From assembly GCA_021775455.1 (NCBI GenBank), contig JAJFHU010000004.1, positions 29,126-93,125 on the forward strand: a stretch of 64,000 nt of DNA, read 5' to 3'. Position numbers and translations under genes: made by a program. The DNA is from Hyphomicrobiales bacterium. Its GTDB lineage: Bacteria; Pseudomonadota; Alphaproteobacteria; Rhizobiales; Rhizobiaceae. This document shows positions 16,370 to 25,532 of this stretch, piece by piece. The notes below the pieces were generated by a model. The model saw only the letters and a program-made list of their open reading frames with translations. It was not told the DNA's origin and made no database searches. Position 1 is the first letter of the stretch. Each line of letters starts with the position of its first letter.

Positions 16370-17725
16370 ATGGCGAATAATCCAATCAGTGCGAAAACAA
16401 GTATCCGGTGGCACGAACCGCTGCCTGTGGCTGTCGATATAGTTGTTGTTGGCGGCGGAGTAGCTGGTGTTTTTGCAGCACTTTACATGAGGCGCGCTGG
16501 TTTCAAAGTTGCACTTCTTGAAAAGGGGCGCATCGCCTGCGAGCAGTCTTCGCGCAACTGGGGGTGGATTCGCCAACACGGTCGTGACCCGGATGAACTA
16601 CCGATCATGATGGAAGCAAACCGTCTATGGGAAGAGGTAGACAAAGATACCAAGGGTCGTACCGGCTTTGCGCGAAACGGAGTTTGCTATCTTGCGAGTT
16701 CTCAAGAAACACTTGATCGTCGTTCGAAATGGCTGGAGACCGCAATGGCTCATCAACTCGATACGAGATTGCTGTCAAAAAGCGAAATTGAAGCGCTCAT
16801 TGTGCAAGATGGCGGAAATGCCCATAGCTGGTTAGGCGGTACCTATACTCCAAGTGACGCGCGTGCAGAGCCCTGGCAGGCAGTGCCAGCGATTGCAGAT
16901 CTAGCCAATCACGAAGGTGTAATATTGCGGGAAAATTGTGCCGTGCGGGCTCTGGAAATCAGTGCAGGAAAAGTTTGTGGGGTAAAAACCGAAGATGGCA
17001 CTGTGCATGCGGAACAGGTTGTGGTTTCAGCCGGTGCCTGGTCTTCACTCTTATTACGCAGACACGGCATCTCAATTCCCCAACTTTCGGTCAAATCCAC
17101 TGTTGGGCAAACGTCACCTTTGCCAGAGGTATTTTCCGGCAATGCCGCCGATGAAAGGCTTTCATTTCGCAGGCGCGAGGATGGTGGTTATACATTAGCT
17201 GCAGTAGGTCGACATGTTCATTATGTTGGCCCGGATTCATTTCGACATTTATTCACGTATCTGCCCGCGCTCAAGGAGCATGTGCATGATACTGCTCTTC
17301 ACCCTTGGGCACCTGATGGCTTTCCAGATCAATGGTTGTTGAAGCGGCAATGGGTGGAAGATGAGGTTTCGCCCTTTGAACAGACAAGAGTGCTTGAGCC
17401 GAAACCAGATATCAGAGCCGTGGAAAGAATGAAAACCCGATTCAAGCAGCGGTTTCCGGCAATTGGTGAACCAACTATTCTGAATTGCTGGGCCGGGATG
17501 ATCGATGCCATGCCGGATATTGTTCCGATTGTTGATCGTGTACCTGGATATGAAGGATTGATTGTGTCAACGGGATTTAGCGGACATGGTTTTGGCATCG
17601 GGCCCGGTTTTGGGAAAATTGTTGCCAATATCGCCGCAGGTCAAACTGCAGGCTATGACATGTCCCGCTTTCGTTTCTCACGATTCACTGACGGAAGCAA
17701 ATTGCGACCCGGTCCAGCCATTTGA
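16370..17725 (+). CDS. FAD-dependent oxidoreductase (DAO family, amine/glycine oxidase-like)
   Basis: 451 residues from the ATG at 16370; a TTG at 16316 would add 18. The dinucleotide fold is IVVVGGGVAGVFAALYMRRAGFKVALLEKG. Next comes the family's substrate-side segment SSRNWGWIRQHGRDPDELP. The C-terminus has GLIVSTGFSGHGFGIGPGFGKI, the second FAD-contacting motif. The pattern is that of D-amino-acid-oxidase superfamily members such as gamma-glutamylputrescine oxidase. It is transcribed away from greA. The substrate is not readable. A strong terminator overlaps its stop codon. Confidence 0.8.
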   Translation: MANNPISAKTSIRWHEPLPVAVDIVVVGGGVAGVFAALYMRRAGFKVALLEKGRIACEQSSRNWGWIRQHGRDPDELPIMMEANRLWEEVDKDTKGRTGFARNGVCYLASSQETLDRRSKWLETAMAHQLDTRLLSKSEIEALIVQDGGNAHSWLGGTYTPSDARAEPWQAVPAIADLANHEGVILRENCAVRALEISAGKVCGVKTEDGTVHAEQVVVSAGAWSSLLLRRHGISIPQLSVKSTVGQTSPLPEVFSGNAADERLSFRRREDGGYTLAAVGRHVHYVGPDSFRHLFTYLPALKEHVHDTALHPWAPDGFPDQWLLKRQWVEDEVSPFEQTRVLEPKPDIRAVERMKTRFKQRFPAIGEPTILNCWAGMIDAMPDIVPIVDRVPGYEGLIVSTGFSGHGFGIGPGFGKIVANIAAGQTAGYDMSRFRFSRFTDGSKLRPGPAI

Positions 17726-17745
17726 ACCGGGTCGCCATTTTGTTT
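17704..17745 (+). terminator. Rho-independent terminator overlapping a stop codon
   Basis: A perfect 10-bp stem, GCGACCCGGT (17704-17713) with ACCGGGTCGC (17726-17735), is followed by CATTTTGTTTTAATTT. The left arm lies inside the last codons of the oxidoreductase gene and its TGA is in the loop. On the other strand it also lies just past the stop of the cysteine-rich protein gene. Confidence 0.8.
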
Positions 17746-19271
17746 TAATTTGCAGCCTCATCATCGCCTTCCGGCTCGCCTGAACACAGAAGTCCGTTTT
17801 CACCGATGGTGGTGCAGTGACGGCACCAGTTAACGCTGGCACTCGTTCCCTCGACCTGTTCAGGAGTCATGCCATCTGGAATTGGGACACAAACCTCACC
17901 ACAAATTCCAATCTCGTCTGCGTTGCCGACAAGGCCTTGCAACAGGATTGCAACCGCTTCTGATGCGCACTGGATTGATGGATAACCGGTTTCGGGATCG
18001 AAGTTGGTCACTGCTCCGTTTTCCGGGGTATCCGCAGAAGAATTGTCCTGTGGTACCGGATCCGGCACTGGATCTGGGGTTGGAGTGTTATTAACTCGCG
18101 CACAGGCCTGGAACAGACGATCCTGAGTTACAGCATCGGACAGTGATTGCGGCCTTCCTTGCAGACCTTCGTCACGACGGAACTGGCGCCAGGCATTTCT
18201 TGTCCTGTTACCAGACGCGCCATCTACAGGACCAGCGTCATAGCCAAGGCGATTTAGGCAATTCTGGATTTCGGCGATCGTTTCTTTGGAGATCGAAGGC
18301 TGAACAGGCTTTTTGATGCACTGGTTGCCATTATTGTTCAGGCGGTATCCTTGTGCACACACACAGGTGTTAGTTGACTGCTTGTATACAAAAGGCCAAT
18401 CGCAAATTGGGTCTTCAATTGGCGGCAGGCACTTGTTGCCGACCTTGTCCAGACCTGCCGGGCAGACGCACTGACCGTTCTGTTTGAACATGGGCGCGGG
18501 GCAAGGAATTGCATCGTTGACATTGATGCAGGTATTCCCGATGGGGATCGTCCCCCATGGGCAAACACATTTGGTGCCAGCATTGTTTGGGACAAATGGT
18601 ACCTGACAGAGAATCTGGTTTTGTTTGGGTTTACAGGTGTTGCCGACTTTCTTGAATCCCTGCGGGCACACACATTTGGTACCTGCGTTATTGGGCACGA
18701 ATGGTGCCACGCAAACTATTCCGGGATTAATGACAAATGGTTTGCAGGTATTGCCAACTTTTTTCATTCCAAGTGGACACACACACTTTGTTCCGGCAGC
18801 ATTTGGCTTAAATGGTGCCACGCAAACTATTCCGGGATTAATGACAAATGGTTTGCAGGTATTGCCAACTTTTTTCATTCCAAGTGGGCATACACACTTT
18901 GTACCGGCAGCATTTGGCTTAAATGGTGCCACACAAAGTACACCTGGATTAATGACGAATGGTTTGCAGGTGTTTCCAACCTTTTGCTGTCCAACGGGAC
19001 AAACGCACTGATTGTTTTTCTTTATGAAAGGCGGGAAACACACGACGTTGGGTTTGATCTGAATACCAAGATCGGGGTTTATCTGGATTTGCTGGTCTTT
19101 GACCAGGTTTTCAATCACGACTTGGGAGTTTGCCGGAAGGGTCGCTACAAAAGTTGCAACAACCATCAATGCAAACAACAGCATTTTACCGGCCAAAATC
19201 AGTCGGAAAAAATTATGATGAATTTCAGGTGCGGTAACCGCTTTTTCTTTTGATCTATAGTGGACAGCCAC
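17745..19271 (-). CDS. Exported cysteine-rich repeat protein with peptidoglycan-binding-like domain
   Basis: 508 residues from a GTG at 19271 preceded by GGAGGG. A hydrophobic segment near residues 30-48 (KMLLFALMVVATFVATLPANS) is a signal peptide or anchor. Then come about seven tandem repeats of ~35 residues of the form CxxPFxPNxAGTKCVCPxG followed by xxKVGNTCKP, each with four cysteines. Around residues 330-395 is a peptidoglycan-binding-like domain (IAEIQNCLNRLGYDAGPVDG, then RNAWRQFRRDEGL). The C-terminal ~100 residues hold further cysteines. Two of the repeats are nearly identical at the DNA level (18721-18831, 18832-18942). An envelope role is inferred. A CRP-type site lies upstream. 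Confidence 0.75.
   Translation of the reverse strand: MAVHYRSKEKAVTAPEIHHNFFRLILAGKMLLFALMVVATFVATLPANSQVVIENLVKDQQIQINPDLGIQIKPNVVCFPPFIKKNNQCVCPVGQQKVGNTCKPFVINPGVLCVAPFKPNAAGTKCVCPLGMKKVGNTCKPFVINPGIVCVAPFKPNAAGTKCVCPLGMKKVGNTCKPFVINPGIVCVAPFVPNNAGTKCVCPQGFKKVGNTCKPKQNQILCQVPFVPNNAGTKCVCPWGTIPIGNTCINVNDAIPCPAPMFKQNGQCVCPAGLDKVGNKCLPPIEDPICDWPFVYKQSTNTCVCAQGYRLNNNGNQCIKKPVQPSISKETIAEIQNCLNRLGYDAGPVDGASGNRTRNAWRQFRRDEGLQGRPQSLSDAVTQDRLFQACARVNNTPTPDPVPDPVPQDNSSADTPENGAVTNFDPETGYPSIQCASEAVAILLQGLVGNADEIGICGEVCVPIPDGMTPEQVEGTSASVNWCRHCTTIGENGLLCSGEPEGDDEAAN
18721..18942. repeat. Two near-identical 111-base tandem repeats inside a gene
   Basis: The units 18721-18831 and 18832-18942 differ at only a few positions; a third, diverged unit follows from 18943 and a fourth lies to the left. 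Each encodes one 37-residue cysteine repeat. The near identity of neighbouring copies indicates recent duplication or homogenisation. Confidence 0.8.
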
Positions 19272-19335
19272 GACAAGTCCCTCCGTGCCAAATGCAGTGC
19301 TTCACTCCCAACATAGCAAAAGCGATTCCCCTGTC

Positions 19336-19351
19336 TGTGACATTATTCACA
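19336..19351. promoter_or_regulatory. CRP/FNR-class palindrome
   Basis: TGTGACATTATTCACA is a perfect TGTGA-N6-TCACA palindrome, the consensus of CRP-family regulators. It lies 65 bases upstream of the cysteine-rich repeat gene, a normal distance for an operator. It is also 32 bases upstream of the 3' end of carB, where no promoter is needed. Confidence 0.45.
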
Positions 19352-19382
19352 GGTTCGTGATCGGTGCAAGGTGAACGGGTCT

Positions 19383-22300
19383 TTAGCCAAAGTAACCCTG
19401 TAGTGGCTTTACCGTCAGTTCGCTGTCACGAAGCGCCTGAATTGCCTGTGAAATAGCCAGCGCAGCAGAAAGGGTGGTCGTATGGGAAACCCGGTGCTGG
19501 AGGGCCGCCTGACGAAGCGAGCGCGAGTCTGATAGCGCCTTTGCACCTTCAGTCGTGTTGATTACCAACTGAACCTGATGATTGCGAATTGCGTCCTCAA
19601 TATGTGGGCGCCCTTCAAGGACTTTGTTGACGTACTCGCATTCAACACCATTTTCATTGAGGAAACGCTGGGTGCCTCCAGTGGCCAACAGCTTAAAGCC
19701 CATCTCCACAAACCGTTTGGCAGCGGGCAGAATTGGTTCCTTGTCCGCGTCCTTTACTGAAATGAACACAGTGCCTTCTTGAGGCAACAGGTTGCCGGAA
19801 CCAAGCTGCGCCTTGGCGTAGGCCATCGCAAAGTCTGTATCGAGGCCCATTACCTCTCCGGTGGAACGCATTTCCGGACCGAGCAGAATGTCGACACCCG
19901 GGAAGCGGGCAAATGGAAATACGGCTTCTTTAACTGCAATATGGTTCAGATTTTGAGCCTCGCGCCATTCGCCGTAGCGTTCAGTAGCCGAGGCGAGTTT
20001 TTCACCAGACATTATGTGGCTGGCTATCTTGGCAACTGGCGTGCCTATGGTCTTTGCCACAAAGGGAACCGTACGAGAGGCACGAGGGTTGATCTCCAGT
20101 ACATAAATATCGTCACCTTTGATGGCATACTGCACATTCATCAAACCGGAGACATTGAGCGCGACAGCCAGTTCCTTGGATTGACGCGCCAACTCCGTGA
20201 TGACCGGTTGCGACAGGGAATGGGTAGGAAGCGAACAGGCAGAGTCGCCTGAGTGGATCCCCGCTTCTTCAATATGTTCCATGATGCCACATAACCTCAC
20301 GGTTTCTCCATCGCACAGGCAATCGACATCCACCTCAATTGCGCCCGAAAGGTATGAGTCAATCAAGACCGGTGTGTCACCAGACACCACCACAGCTTCG
20401 TTGATGTATCGTTCAAATGCGGTGTCGGACCGCACTATCTCCATTGCGCGACCACCCAGAACGTATGATGGACGGATAACAACCGGATAGCCGATTTTCT
20501 TGACAATTTTGCGGGCTTCTTCGGCTGAACGAGCAATACCGTTTCTCGGTTGCAGCAGGTTCAAATCGTTCAGAAGTTTCTGGAAACGGTCGCGATCCTC
20601 GGCCAGGTCAATCATGTCTGGTGATGTACCGAGGATCGGTACGCCCTCTTCTTTTAGAGTTTGCGCGAGCTTCAGCGGTGTTTGTCCGCCAAACTGCACA
20701 ATTACACCCTTTAGCGTTCCAGCCTCGTTTTCTGTTCGAATAATTTCAAGCACATCCTCCGATGTAAGCGGTTCGAAATAGAGCCGGTCGGAAGTGTCAT
20801 AATCGGTGGAAACGGTTTCCGGGTTGCAGTTGACCATAATGGTTTCGTAGCCAGCGTCGGCAAGCGCAAACGCTGCGTGACAGCAGCAATAATCGAACTC
20901 AATTCCCTGACCGATGCGATTTGGTCCGCCGCCGAGGATCATCACCTTTTCGCGGTCGGATGGCTGGGCTTCGTTTTTGATTTCACCGGCAAATGGTACT
21001 TCGTAAGTCGAATACATATAGGCGGTGGGCGAAGCGAACTCCGCTGCACAGGTATCGATCCGTTTGTAGACCGGATGGACGGCAAGCCTGGCGCGAAGGT
21101 TAGCTACCTCTTTCGGATTTGTTTTGCCAAGCTCTGCCAGGCGCACATCGGAAAAGCCCATGGCTTTCAGCCAGCGCAGATTTTCCGCGTCATCCGGCAG
21201 GCCATGTTCGCGAACACGGTTTTCTGCGGCAATAATTGCCTCCAACTGCTCAATAAACCAGGGGTCGAATTTTGAATATTGATGTACTTCTTCCGCAGTA
21301 GCGCCTTCGCGTAATGCCTGGGCCACCATGCATAATCGATCCGGTGTTGGCGTACCAATTGCTGCGCGGATGGCGTTTTTGTCGTCGCCTTCGCCAAGAC
21401 CGGGAATTTCGATTTCATCAAGACCGGAGAGGCCAGTCTCCAAGCCGCGCAGCGCTTTTTGAAGCGATTCGGGGAAAGTGCGCCCGATGGCCATTACTTC
21501 GCCGACCGATTTCATCGAGGTGGACAGTACGGGATCGGACCCTGGGAATTTCTCGAATGCAAAGCGCGGAATTTTGGTAACAACATAGTCAATTGAAGGC
21601 TCAAAAGATGCAGGCGTCGCACCGCCGGTAATGTCATTTTCCAGTTCATCCAGTGTGTAACCGACCGCAAGCCGTGCGGCGACCTTGGCAATCGGAAACC
21701 CTGTAGCCTTGGATGCCAAAGCAGATGAGCGCGATACTCGCGGATTCATTTCAATGACGACCAGGCGGCCATCTGCAGGATTCACAGCAAACTGTACGTT
21801 GGAACCACCTGTTTCCACACCTATTTCTCGAAGCACCGCAATCGAGGCGTCGCGCATCATCTGGTATTCTTTGTCGGTGAGTGTCAACGCGGGGGCGACA
21901 GTGATCGAATCCCCGGTATGAACACCCATCGGATCGACGTTTTCGATAGAACAGATAATGATGCAGTTGTCGTTCTTGTCACGGACAACTTCCATCTCAT
22001 ATTCTTTCCAGCCGAGAATGGATTCTTCCACCAATACCTCGTTGGTTGGCGAGGCATCCACACCGCCCAGTACAAGTTTGTAAAGTTCCTCAATTGTGTA
22101 AGCGATGCCACCGCCTTGCCCGCCCAAAGTGAAGGATGGCCGCACAATTGCCGGCAGGCCCGTAACCTTGGTCGCTTCCAGAGCCTGCAACTGGGCAACC
22201 AAACGATGTTCTTCAAGCCGCATGGTTTCACCGGAATGCCATTCTGCTTCAAACGCGGCGCGATTATTAGAGGCAATCAAGCCTTCTTCGTATTCTTTTT

Positions 22301-22775
22301 CAAACTGATGCTTCAGTTCGGAAGTATTGACGAATGCAGAACGTGGTGTCGCTAGGCCGATCTTGTGCATGGCAGTGCGGAAAAGATCGCGATCCTCGGC
22401 TTTGTCGATTGCATCAGCATCAGCACCGATCATCTCCACATTGTACTTTTCGAGCACGCCCATTTTGCGAAGCGAAAGGGCACAGTTGAGCGCCGTCTGT
22501 CCACCCATAGTCGGGAGCAGAGCGTCGGGTCTCTCCTTCTCGATTATCTTGGCAACGACTTCGGGAGTGATTGGCTCGATGTAAGTAGCATCGGCGAGGT
22601 CCGGGTCGGTCATGATCGTTGCCGGATTGGAGTTCACCAGAATGATCCGATAACCTTCAGCTTTCAGGGCCTTGCAGGCCTGGGTACCGGAATAGTCAAA
22701 CTCACAAGCCTGGCCGATGATAATCGGCCCCGCCCCGATGATTAGGATAGAGGAGAGGTCACTACGTTTTGGCAT
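19383..22775 (-). CDS. carB: Carbamoyl-phosphate synthase, large subunit
   Basis: 1130 residues; E. coli CarB has 1073. It makes carbamoyl phosphate for pyrimidine and arginine synthesis, using ammonia channelled from CarA. The two homologous ATP-grasp halves are clear: [20 protein letters not shown] and, in the second half, [18 protein letters not shown]. The C-terminal ~140 residues form the regulatory MGS-like domain ([19 protein letters not shown]). The extra length lies mainly in the first half, between [12 protein letters not shown] and [14 protein letters not shown], an insertion I know from Rhizobiales CarB. The partner carA lies 8.3 kb to the right on the same strand. Confidence 0.95.
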   Translation of the reverse strand: MPKRSDLSSILIIGAGPIIIGQACEFDYSGTQACKALKAEGYRIILVNSNPATIMTDPDLADATYIEPITPEVVAKIIEKERPDALLPTMGGQTALNCALSLRKMGVLEKYNVEMIGADADAIDKAEDRDLFRTAMHKIGLATPRSAFVNTSELKHQFEKEYEEGLIASNNRAAFEAEWHSGETMRLEEHRLVAQLQALEATKVTGLPAIVRPSFTLGGQGGGIAYTIEELYKLVLGGVDASPTNEVLVEESILGWKEYEMEVVRDKNDNCIIICSIENVDPMGVHTGDSITVAPALTLTDKEYQMMRDASIAVLREIGVETGGSNVQFAVNPADGRLVVIEMNPRVSRSSALASKATGFPIAKVAARLAVGYTLDELENDITGGATPASFEPSIDYVVTKIPRFAFEKFPGSDPVLSTSMKSVGEVMAIGRTFPESLQKALRGLETGLSGLDEIEIPGLGEGDDKNAIRAAIGTPTPDRLCMVAQALREGATAEEVHQYSKFDPWFIEQLEAIIAAENRVREHGLPDDAENLRWLKAMGFSDVRLAELGKTNPKEVANLRARLAVHPVYKRIDTCAAEFASPTAYMYSTYEVPFAGEIKNEAQPSDREKVMILGGGPNRIGQGIEFDYCCCHAAFALADAGYETIMVNCNPETVSTDYDTSDRLYFEPLTSEDVLEIIRTENEAGTLKGVIVQFGGQTPLKLAQTLKEEGVPILGTSPDMIDLAEDRDRFQKLLNDLNLLQPRNGIARSAEEARKIVKKIGYPVVIRPSYVLGGRAMEIVRSDTAFERYINEAVVVSGDTPVLIDSYLSGAIEVDVDCLCDGETVRLCGIMEHIEEAGIHSGDSACSLPTHSLSQPVITELARQSKELAVALNVSGLMNVQYAIKGDDIYVLEINPRASRTVPFVAKTIGTPVAKIASHIMSGEKLASATERYGEWREAQNLNHIAVKEAVFPFARFPGVDILLGPEMRSTGEVMGLDTDFAMAYAKAQLGSGNLLPQEGTVFISVKDADKEPILPAAKRFVEMGFKLLATGGTQRFLNENGVECEYVNKVLEGRPHIEDAIRNHQVQLVINTTEGAKALSDSRSLRQAALQHRVSHTTTLSAALAISQAIQALRDSELTVKPLQGYFG

Positions 22776-23142
22776 AAGGCGAATTTACCCGTTTTCGCGC
22801 ACGCAAACGCGGGCTGGTATGCCCGGCTGGTGATTCTGTAAAGTTGTCGGCTAAGCCCTGCTTATAGGGTAGCTGCGATCTTGGGGGAAGAGAGTAAATG
22901 AAGATGCGGCAATTAATTCACAGTTGGTTGTTGGGTTTTAACCGCGGTTGTATTTGTTAAACGCGAATTTCAGTCTGTGCGGGCCGATACTGGCGCAAAT
23001 TGCAGTATAAAATTCTAAAAAATTCGTGGGAACCAACATATGGAGCAAATAATTGTTCCTGATGATGGTTCCCAATTGTCTGGCGCGCAACCAGGGGGAC
23101 TTCGCCAGACGATACTATATTGTTTTTGGATCGGTGAGCTGG
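22776..23142. other. Gene-free stretch between carB and the glycine-rich gene
   Basis: This stretch serves as leader/promoter region of carB on the minus strand (right to left) and as the 3' region of the glycine-rich gene. It contains two hairpins near the glycine-rich gene (separate entry). No open frame with a ribosome binding site was seen in the rest, 22776-23018. Confidence 0.5.
23011..23110 (-). terminator. Double hairpin and T-rich tract downstream of the glycine-rich gene
   Basis: Two stems follow the stop codon at 23143. The first is GTCTGGCG (23078-23085) with CGCCAGAC (23103-23110). The second is TGGGAACCA (23027-23035) with TGGTTCCCA (23066-23074), and its loop contains a further inner stem GGAGCAA / TTGTTCC. 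On the minus strand this is followed by ACGAATTTTTTAGAATTTT. The second stem and T-rich tract are a plausible terminator; the first stem may stabilise the mRNA end. Confidence 0.6.
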
Positions 23143-23589
23143 TTAACCCATGCCGCCGCCTTGGCCACCTTCCATGCCGCCAGCACCCATGCCGCCGCCT
23201 TGGCCACCTTCCATGCCACCAGCACCCATGCCGCCGCCCATTTCGCCGCCTTGACCGCCGCCGCCTTGGCCACCGCCCATTTCGCCACCTTGGCCGCCAC
23301 CCATGCCGCCGCCTTGGCCGCCCATAACCTGTTGGATTGCTTCCATTACAGCTTGCTTGATTATTTCTCCGATATCACCGCCACCAGCTCCACCACCGCC
23401 TTCAGCACCACCAGCTCCTTCAGCTCCACCGCCGCCTTCAGCACCACCAGCACCGCCGCCTTGTTGTGCTGCCAGCATGGCACCAAATTTATCTTCGCCG
23501 CTTCCTCCGCCGCCTTGAGGACCACCCGGTCCGCCAGCTCCACCAGGGCCGCCAGCACCACCAATTCCACCAGAACCTTGCATTTCCAT
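23143..23589 (-). CDS. Glycine-rich low-complexity protein, function unknown
   Basis: 148 residues, dominated by glycine with Met, Glu, Gln and Ala. Two Gly-rich blocks flank a short helical segment around residues 73-90 (DIGEIIKQAVMEAIQQVMGG); the N-terminal part has EDKFGAMLAAQQ. The start is well supported by AAAGGAGAT about 8 bases before the ATG. A 39-base DNA repeat (23150-23188, 23189-23227) makes the C-terminal GMGAGGMEGGQGG units. It lacks a signal peptide. The upstream region (23600-23710) is strikingly A+T-rich. I cannot name a family; secretion without a signal, like other Gly-rich bacterial proteins, is a possibility only. Confidence 0.6.
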   Translation of the reverse strand: MEMQGSGGIGGAGGPGGAGGPGGPQGGGGSGEDKFGAMLAAQQGGGAGGAEGGGGAEGAGGAEGGGGAGGGDIGEIIKQAVMEAIQQVMGGQGGGMGGGQGGEMGGGQGGGGQGGEMGGGMGAGGMEGGQGGGMGAGGMEGGQGGGMG

Positions 23590-23846
23590 TTCTTAATCTC
23601 CTTTACAAAAATTATGCCGCAAAAACGTATATACACAAAAATTTATATCTTGTATATATATTTTTATGAATTAATTCAATCAATTAATATACATATAAAA
23701 ATAAATTACCTTTTGTGAACCATGAATGACTGGAAACCCCAATTGTTGTGTTAGTTGGCAAAAAGCGCATTCCGCCTTTGCAATTCTTGACCGTTTTGGT
23801 TAGCTTCCCGAAAATTCGGTAATTGGTTTTCAGACGGAGTTTTGAT

Positions 23847-24782
23847 ATGCGCTGGAAGGGTCGTCGCAAGAGTTCAAACGTAAGTGACAAGCGCCAGCAG
23901 GGTGGAGGTTTCGGCTTTCCTGGCGGTCGCATTCGAATTCCGATTGGTGGTGGTTCACGCCGTGCCGGTGGTGGCATGGGCTGCGGGACGCTAGTCATAG
24001 TCGGTGTCGTGCTTTGGTTTCTTGGCATCAATCCGATTCCATTGATTCTGGGTGGTGGGCTCGGAGGAGGTTTGGGCCCCTCCATCTCCCCACAAAACAT
24101 TCCGCAACAGTATGATCGCGAAGTGGGTACCGGAGGAAAGCCCGATGAAATGAAGGAGTTCGTGCAAACCATTCTCGCCTCCACCGAAGAAGTTTGGACT
24201 AAAATCTTCCAGGGGTATGGCAAGCGCTACGAGCCTCCACGCTTGAACCTGTTTTCAGGGCAAGTGCAATCCAAGTGCGGATTTGCATCTGCTGCGGCAG
24301 GGCCATTTTATTGCCCGGGTGACCGCCAGGTGTACATTGATCTTTCTTTCTACGATCAGCTTGCAAACCAGTTTGGAGCGAAGGGTGATTTTGCGCAGGC
24401 TTATGTGCTGTCGCACGAAGTTGGCCACCATGTACAAAACGTGATTGGCATCCTTCCACAGTTTAACCGCATGCGCCAATCCATGGGCAAGCTGGAAGCC
24501 AACAAGATGTCGATCAAGGTGGAGCTGCAGGCCGATTGTTTTGCCGGTGTCTGGGGATATTATGTCCAAAAACAGGGTTGGCTGGAAGCTGGTGACCTTG
24601 AAGAAGCGCTGGTGGCTGCCAACCAGATTGGCGATGACAACATCCAGAAGCGTACCCAGGGGTACGTGGTTCCGGAGAGTTTCAACCATGGCACATCAGA
24701 GCAGCGGCGCTTCTGGTTTCGGCGCGGATTTGAATCGGGTCGTATCGAATCGTGCGATACGTTCAAGGCCCGCAACCTCTAG
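23847..24782 (+). CDS. ypfJ: Neutral zinc metallopeptidase, YpfJ family
   Basis: 311 residues from the ATG at 23847 (MRWKGRRKSSNVSDKR), which matches the conserved start of this family; an ATG 24 bases upstream is less likely. A Gly-rich stretch is followed by one membrane segment (MGCGTLVIVGVVLWFLGI). The extracytoplasmic part carries the zinc site H190-E191-x-x-H194 in LSHEVGHHVQNVIG, and the family's YCPGDRQVYIDLSFY. The C-terminus has the DQLQADCFAGVWG-like segment LQADCFAGVWGYY. Its substrate is unknown. Ten bases separate it from the next gene, suggesting a two-gene operon. Confidence 0.85.
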   Translation: MRWKGRRKSSNVSDKRQQGGGFGFPGGRIRIPIGGGSRRAGGGMGCGTLVIVGVVLWFLGINPIPLILGGGLGGGLGPSISPQNIPQQYDREVGTGGKPDEMKEFVQTILASTEEVWTKIFQGYGKRYEPPRLNLFSGQVQSKCGFASAAAGPFYCPGDRQVYIDLSFYDQLANQFGAKGDFAQAYVLSHEVGHHVQNVIGILPQFNRMRQSMGKLEANKMSIKVELQADCFAGVWGYYVQKQGWLEAGDLEEALVAANQIGDDNIQKRTQGYVVPESFNHGTSEQRRFWFRRGFESGRIESCDTFKARNL

Positions 24783-24791
24783 GACTTAAAA

Positions 24792-25514
24792 ATGGGTCTG
24801 ACTTCCAAAGGTGTAACGCTGACAAGTGCTCTTGCCGGTGTTGCGCTTTTTTCCCAGTCTCCCGAGATTGCCCAGCAATATCGCCAGCGTCTCGGTGGCG
24901 CACTTGAGGAGATGCGTACGGTTGTCGAAGAATTTGACAAGGACGCAGCATCTTCAAACCTTACCCGTTATGAAGCGCTGCGGACCATGCAGAGATCATC
25001 TGATCAACTGGTCCAAGACCGGGGGGAAAGCATGGCCGAAGTTGTAGACCGGTTTTTTGCGCTCGAGCAGCAGAAATCCCAGATGGAAAATGCGCACCCG
25101 TTTACAAGGCCATTGTTTGTTCTTCAATATCCGGACCAGAAACTTCTCGAAGGTGTTTGGGAGGATTTTGAGCCGGCAGTGCCACTGACCTCTGCAGGGG
25201 CTCTTTACGGCGGTCTTGGAGCAATCTTGTTTGGTTTTCTGGCGCGGATGGGTATCGCTCCATTTCGGGGGCGCCGTCAGCGCAAATCGGACAAGGTGTT
25301 GGAACGAGCGATTCAAAAGGGCCAGGATGTGAAGGCAGATGTTTCTGTTGACGTGGAGCATCCTGCTCAAAAATCACCTGAAAATCAGCCGCCAAAACCA
25401 ATCTGGAGGCAGGGAGAAATTGTTGAACCCGGGCAGAAGGGTTACTCCGATCTGGCAGACGATGATGTGATGGAGCCACGAGATTCACGACCATACCCGA
25501 AGGCAGATGGCTAG
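24792..25514 (+). CDS. DUF2937 family membrane protein
   Basis: 240 residues. An N-terminal hydrophobic segment (GVTLTSALAGVALFSQSPEIA) is followed by a long helical, probably periplasmic part (EIAQQYRQRLGGALEEMRTVVEEFDKDA). A second membrane segment lies at LTSAGALYGGLGAILFGFLA. The cytoplasmic tail is basic, then acidic and Pro-rich. The N-terminal QYRQRLGGALEE pattern is the one I associate with DUF2937. Function is unknown. It lies 9 bases downstream of the zinc peptidase gene. Confidence 0.65.
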   Translation: MGLTSKGVTLTSALAGVALFSQSPEIAQQYRQRLGGALEEMRTVVEEFDKDAASSNLTRYEALRTMQRSSDQLVQDRGESMAEVVDRFFALEQQKSQMENAHPFTRPLFVLQYPDQKLLEGVWEDFEPAVPLTSAGALYGGLGAILFGFLARMGIAPFRGRRQRKSDKVLERAIQKGQDVKADVSVDVEHPAQKSPENQPPKPIWRQGEIVEPGQKGYSDLADDDVMEPRDSRPYPKADG

Positions 25515-25532
25515 TTCATGGCTTGGGGCGCA

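Noticed and set aside
18621..19253. Plus-strand open frame with repeats opposite the cysteine-rich gene
   Set aside because: Its repeats merely mirror the 111-base DNA repeats of the minus-strand gene, which has a signal peptide and regular cysteine spacing.
23665..23710. Possible replication origin or attachment site in the very A+T-rich stretch
   Set aside because: No DnaA boxes, integrase gene or flanking duplicated sequence were seen; it is more simply the promoter region of the glycine-rich gene.
23053..23718. Plus-strand open frame rich in Ala, Thr and His opposite the glycine-rich gene
   Set aside because: Its composition is the expected antisense of GGN-rich codons, and it lacks a ribosome binding site; the minus strand has a strong one.
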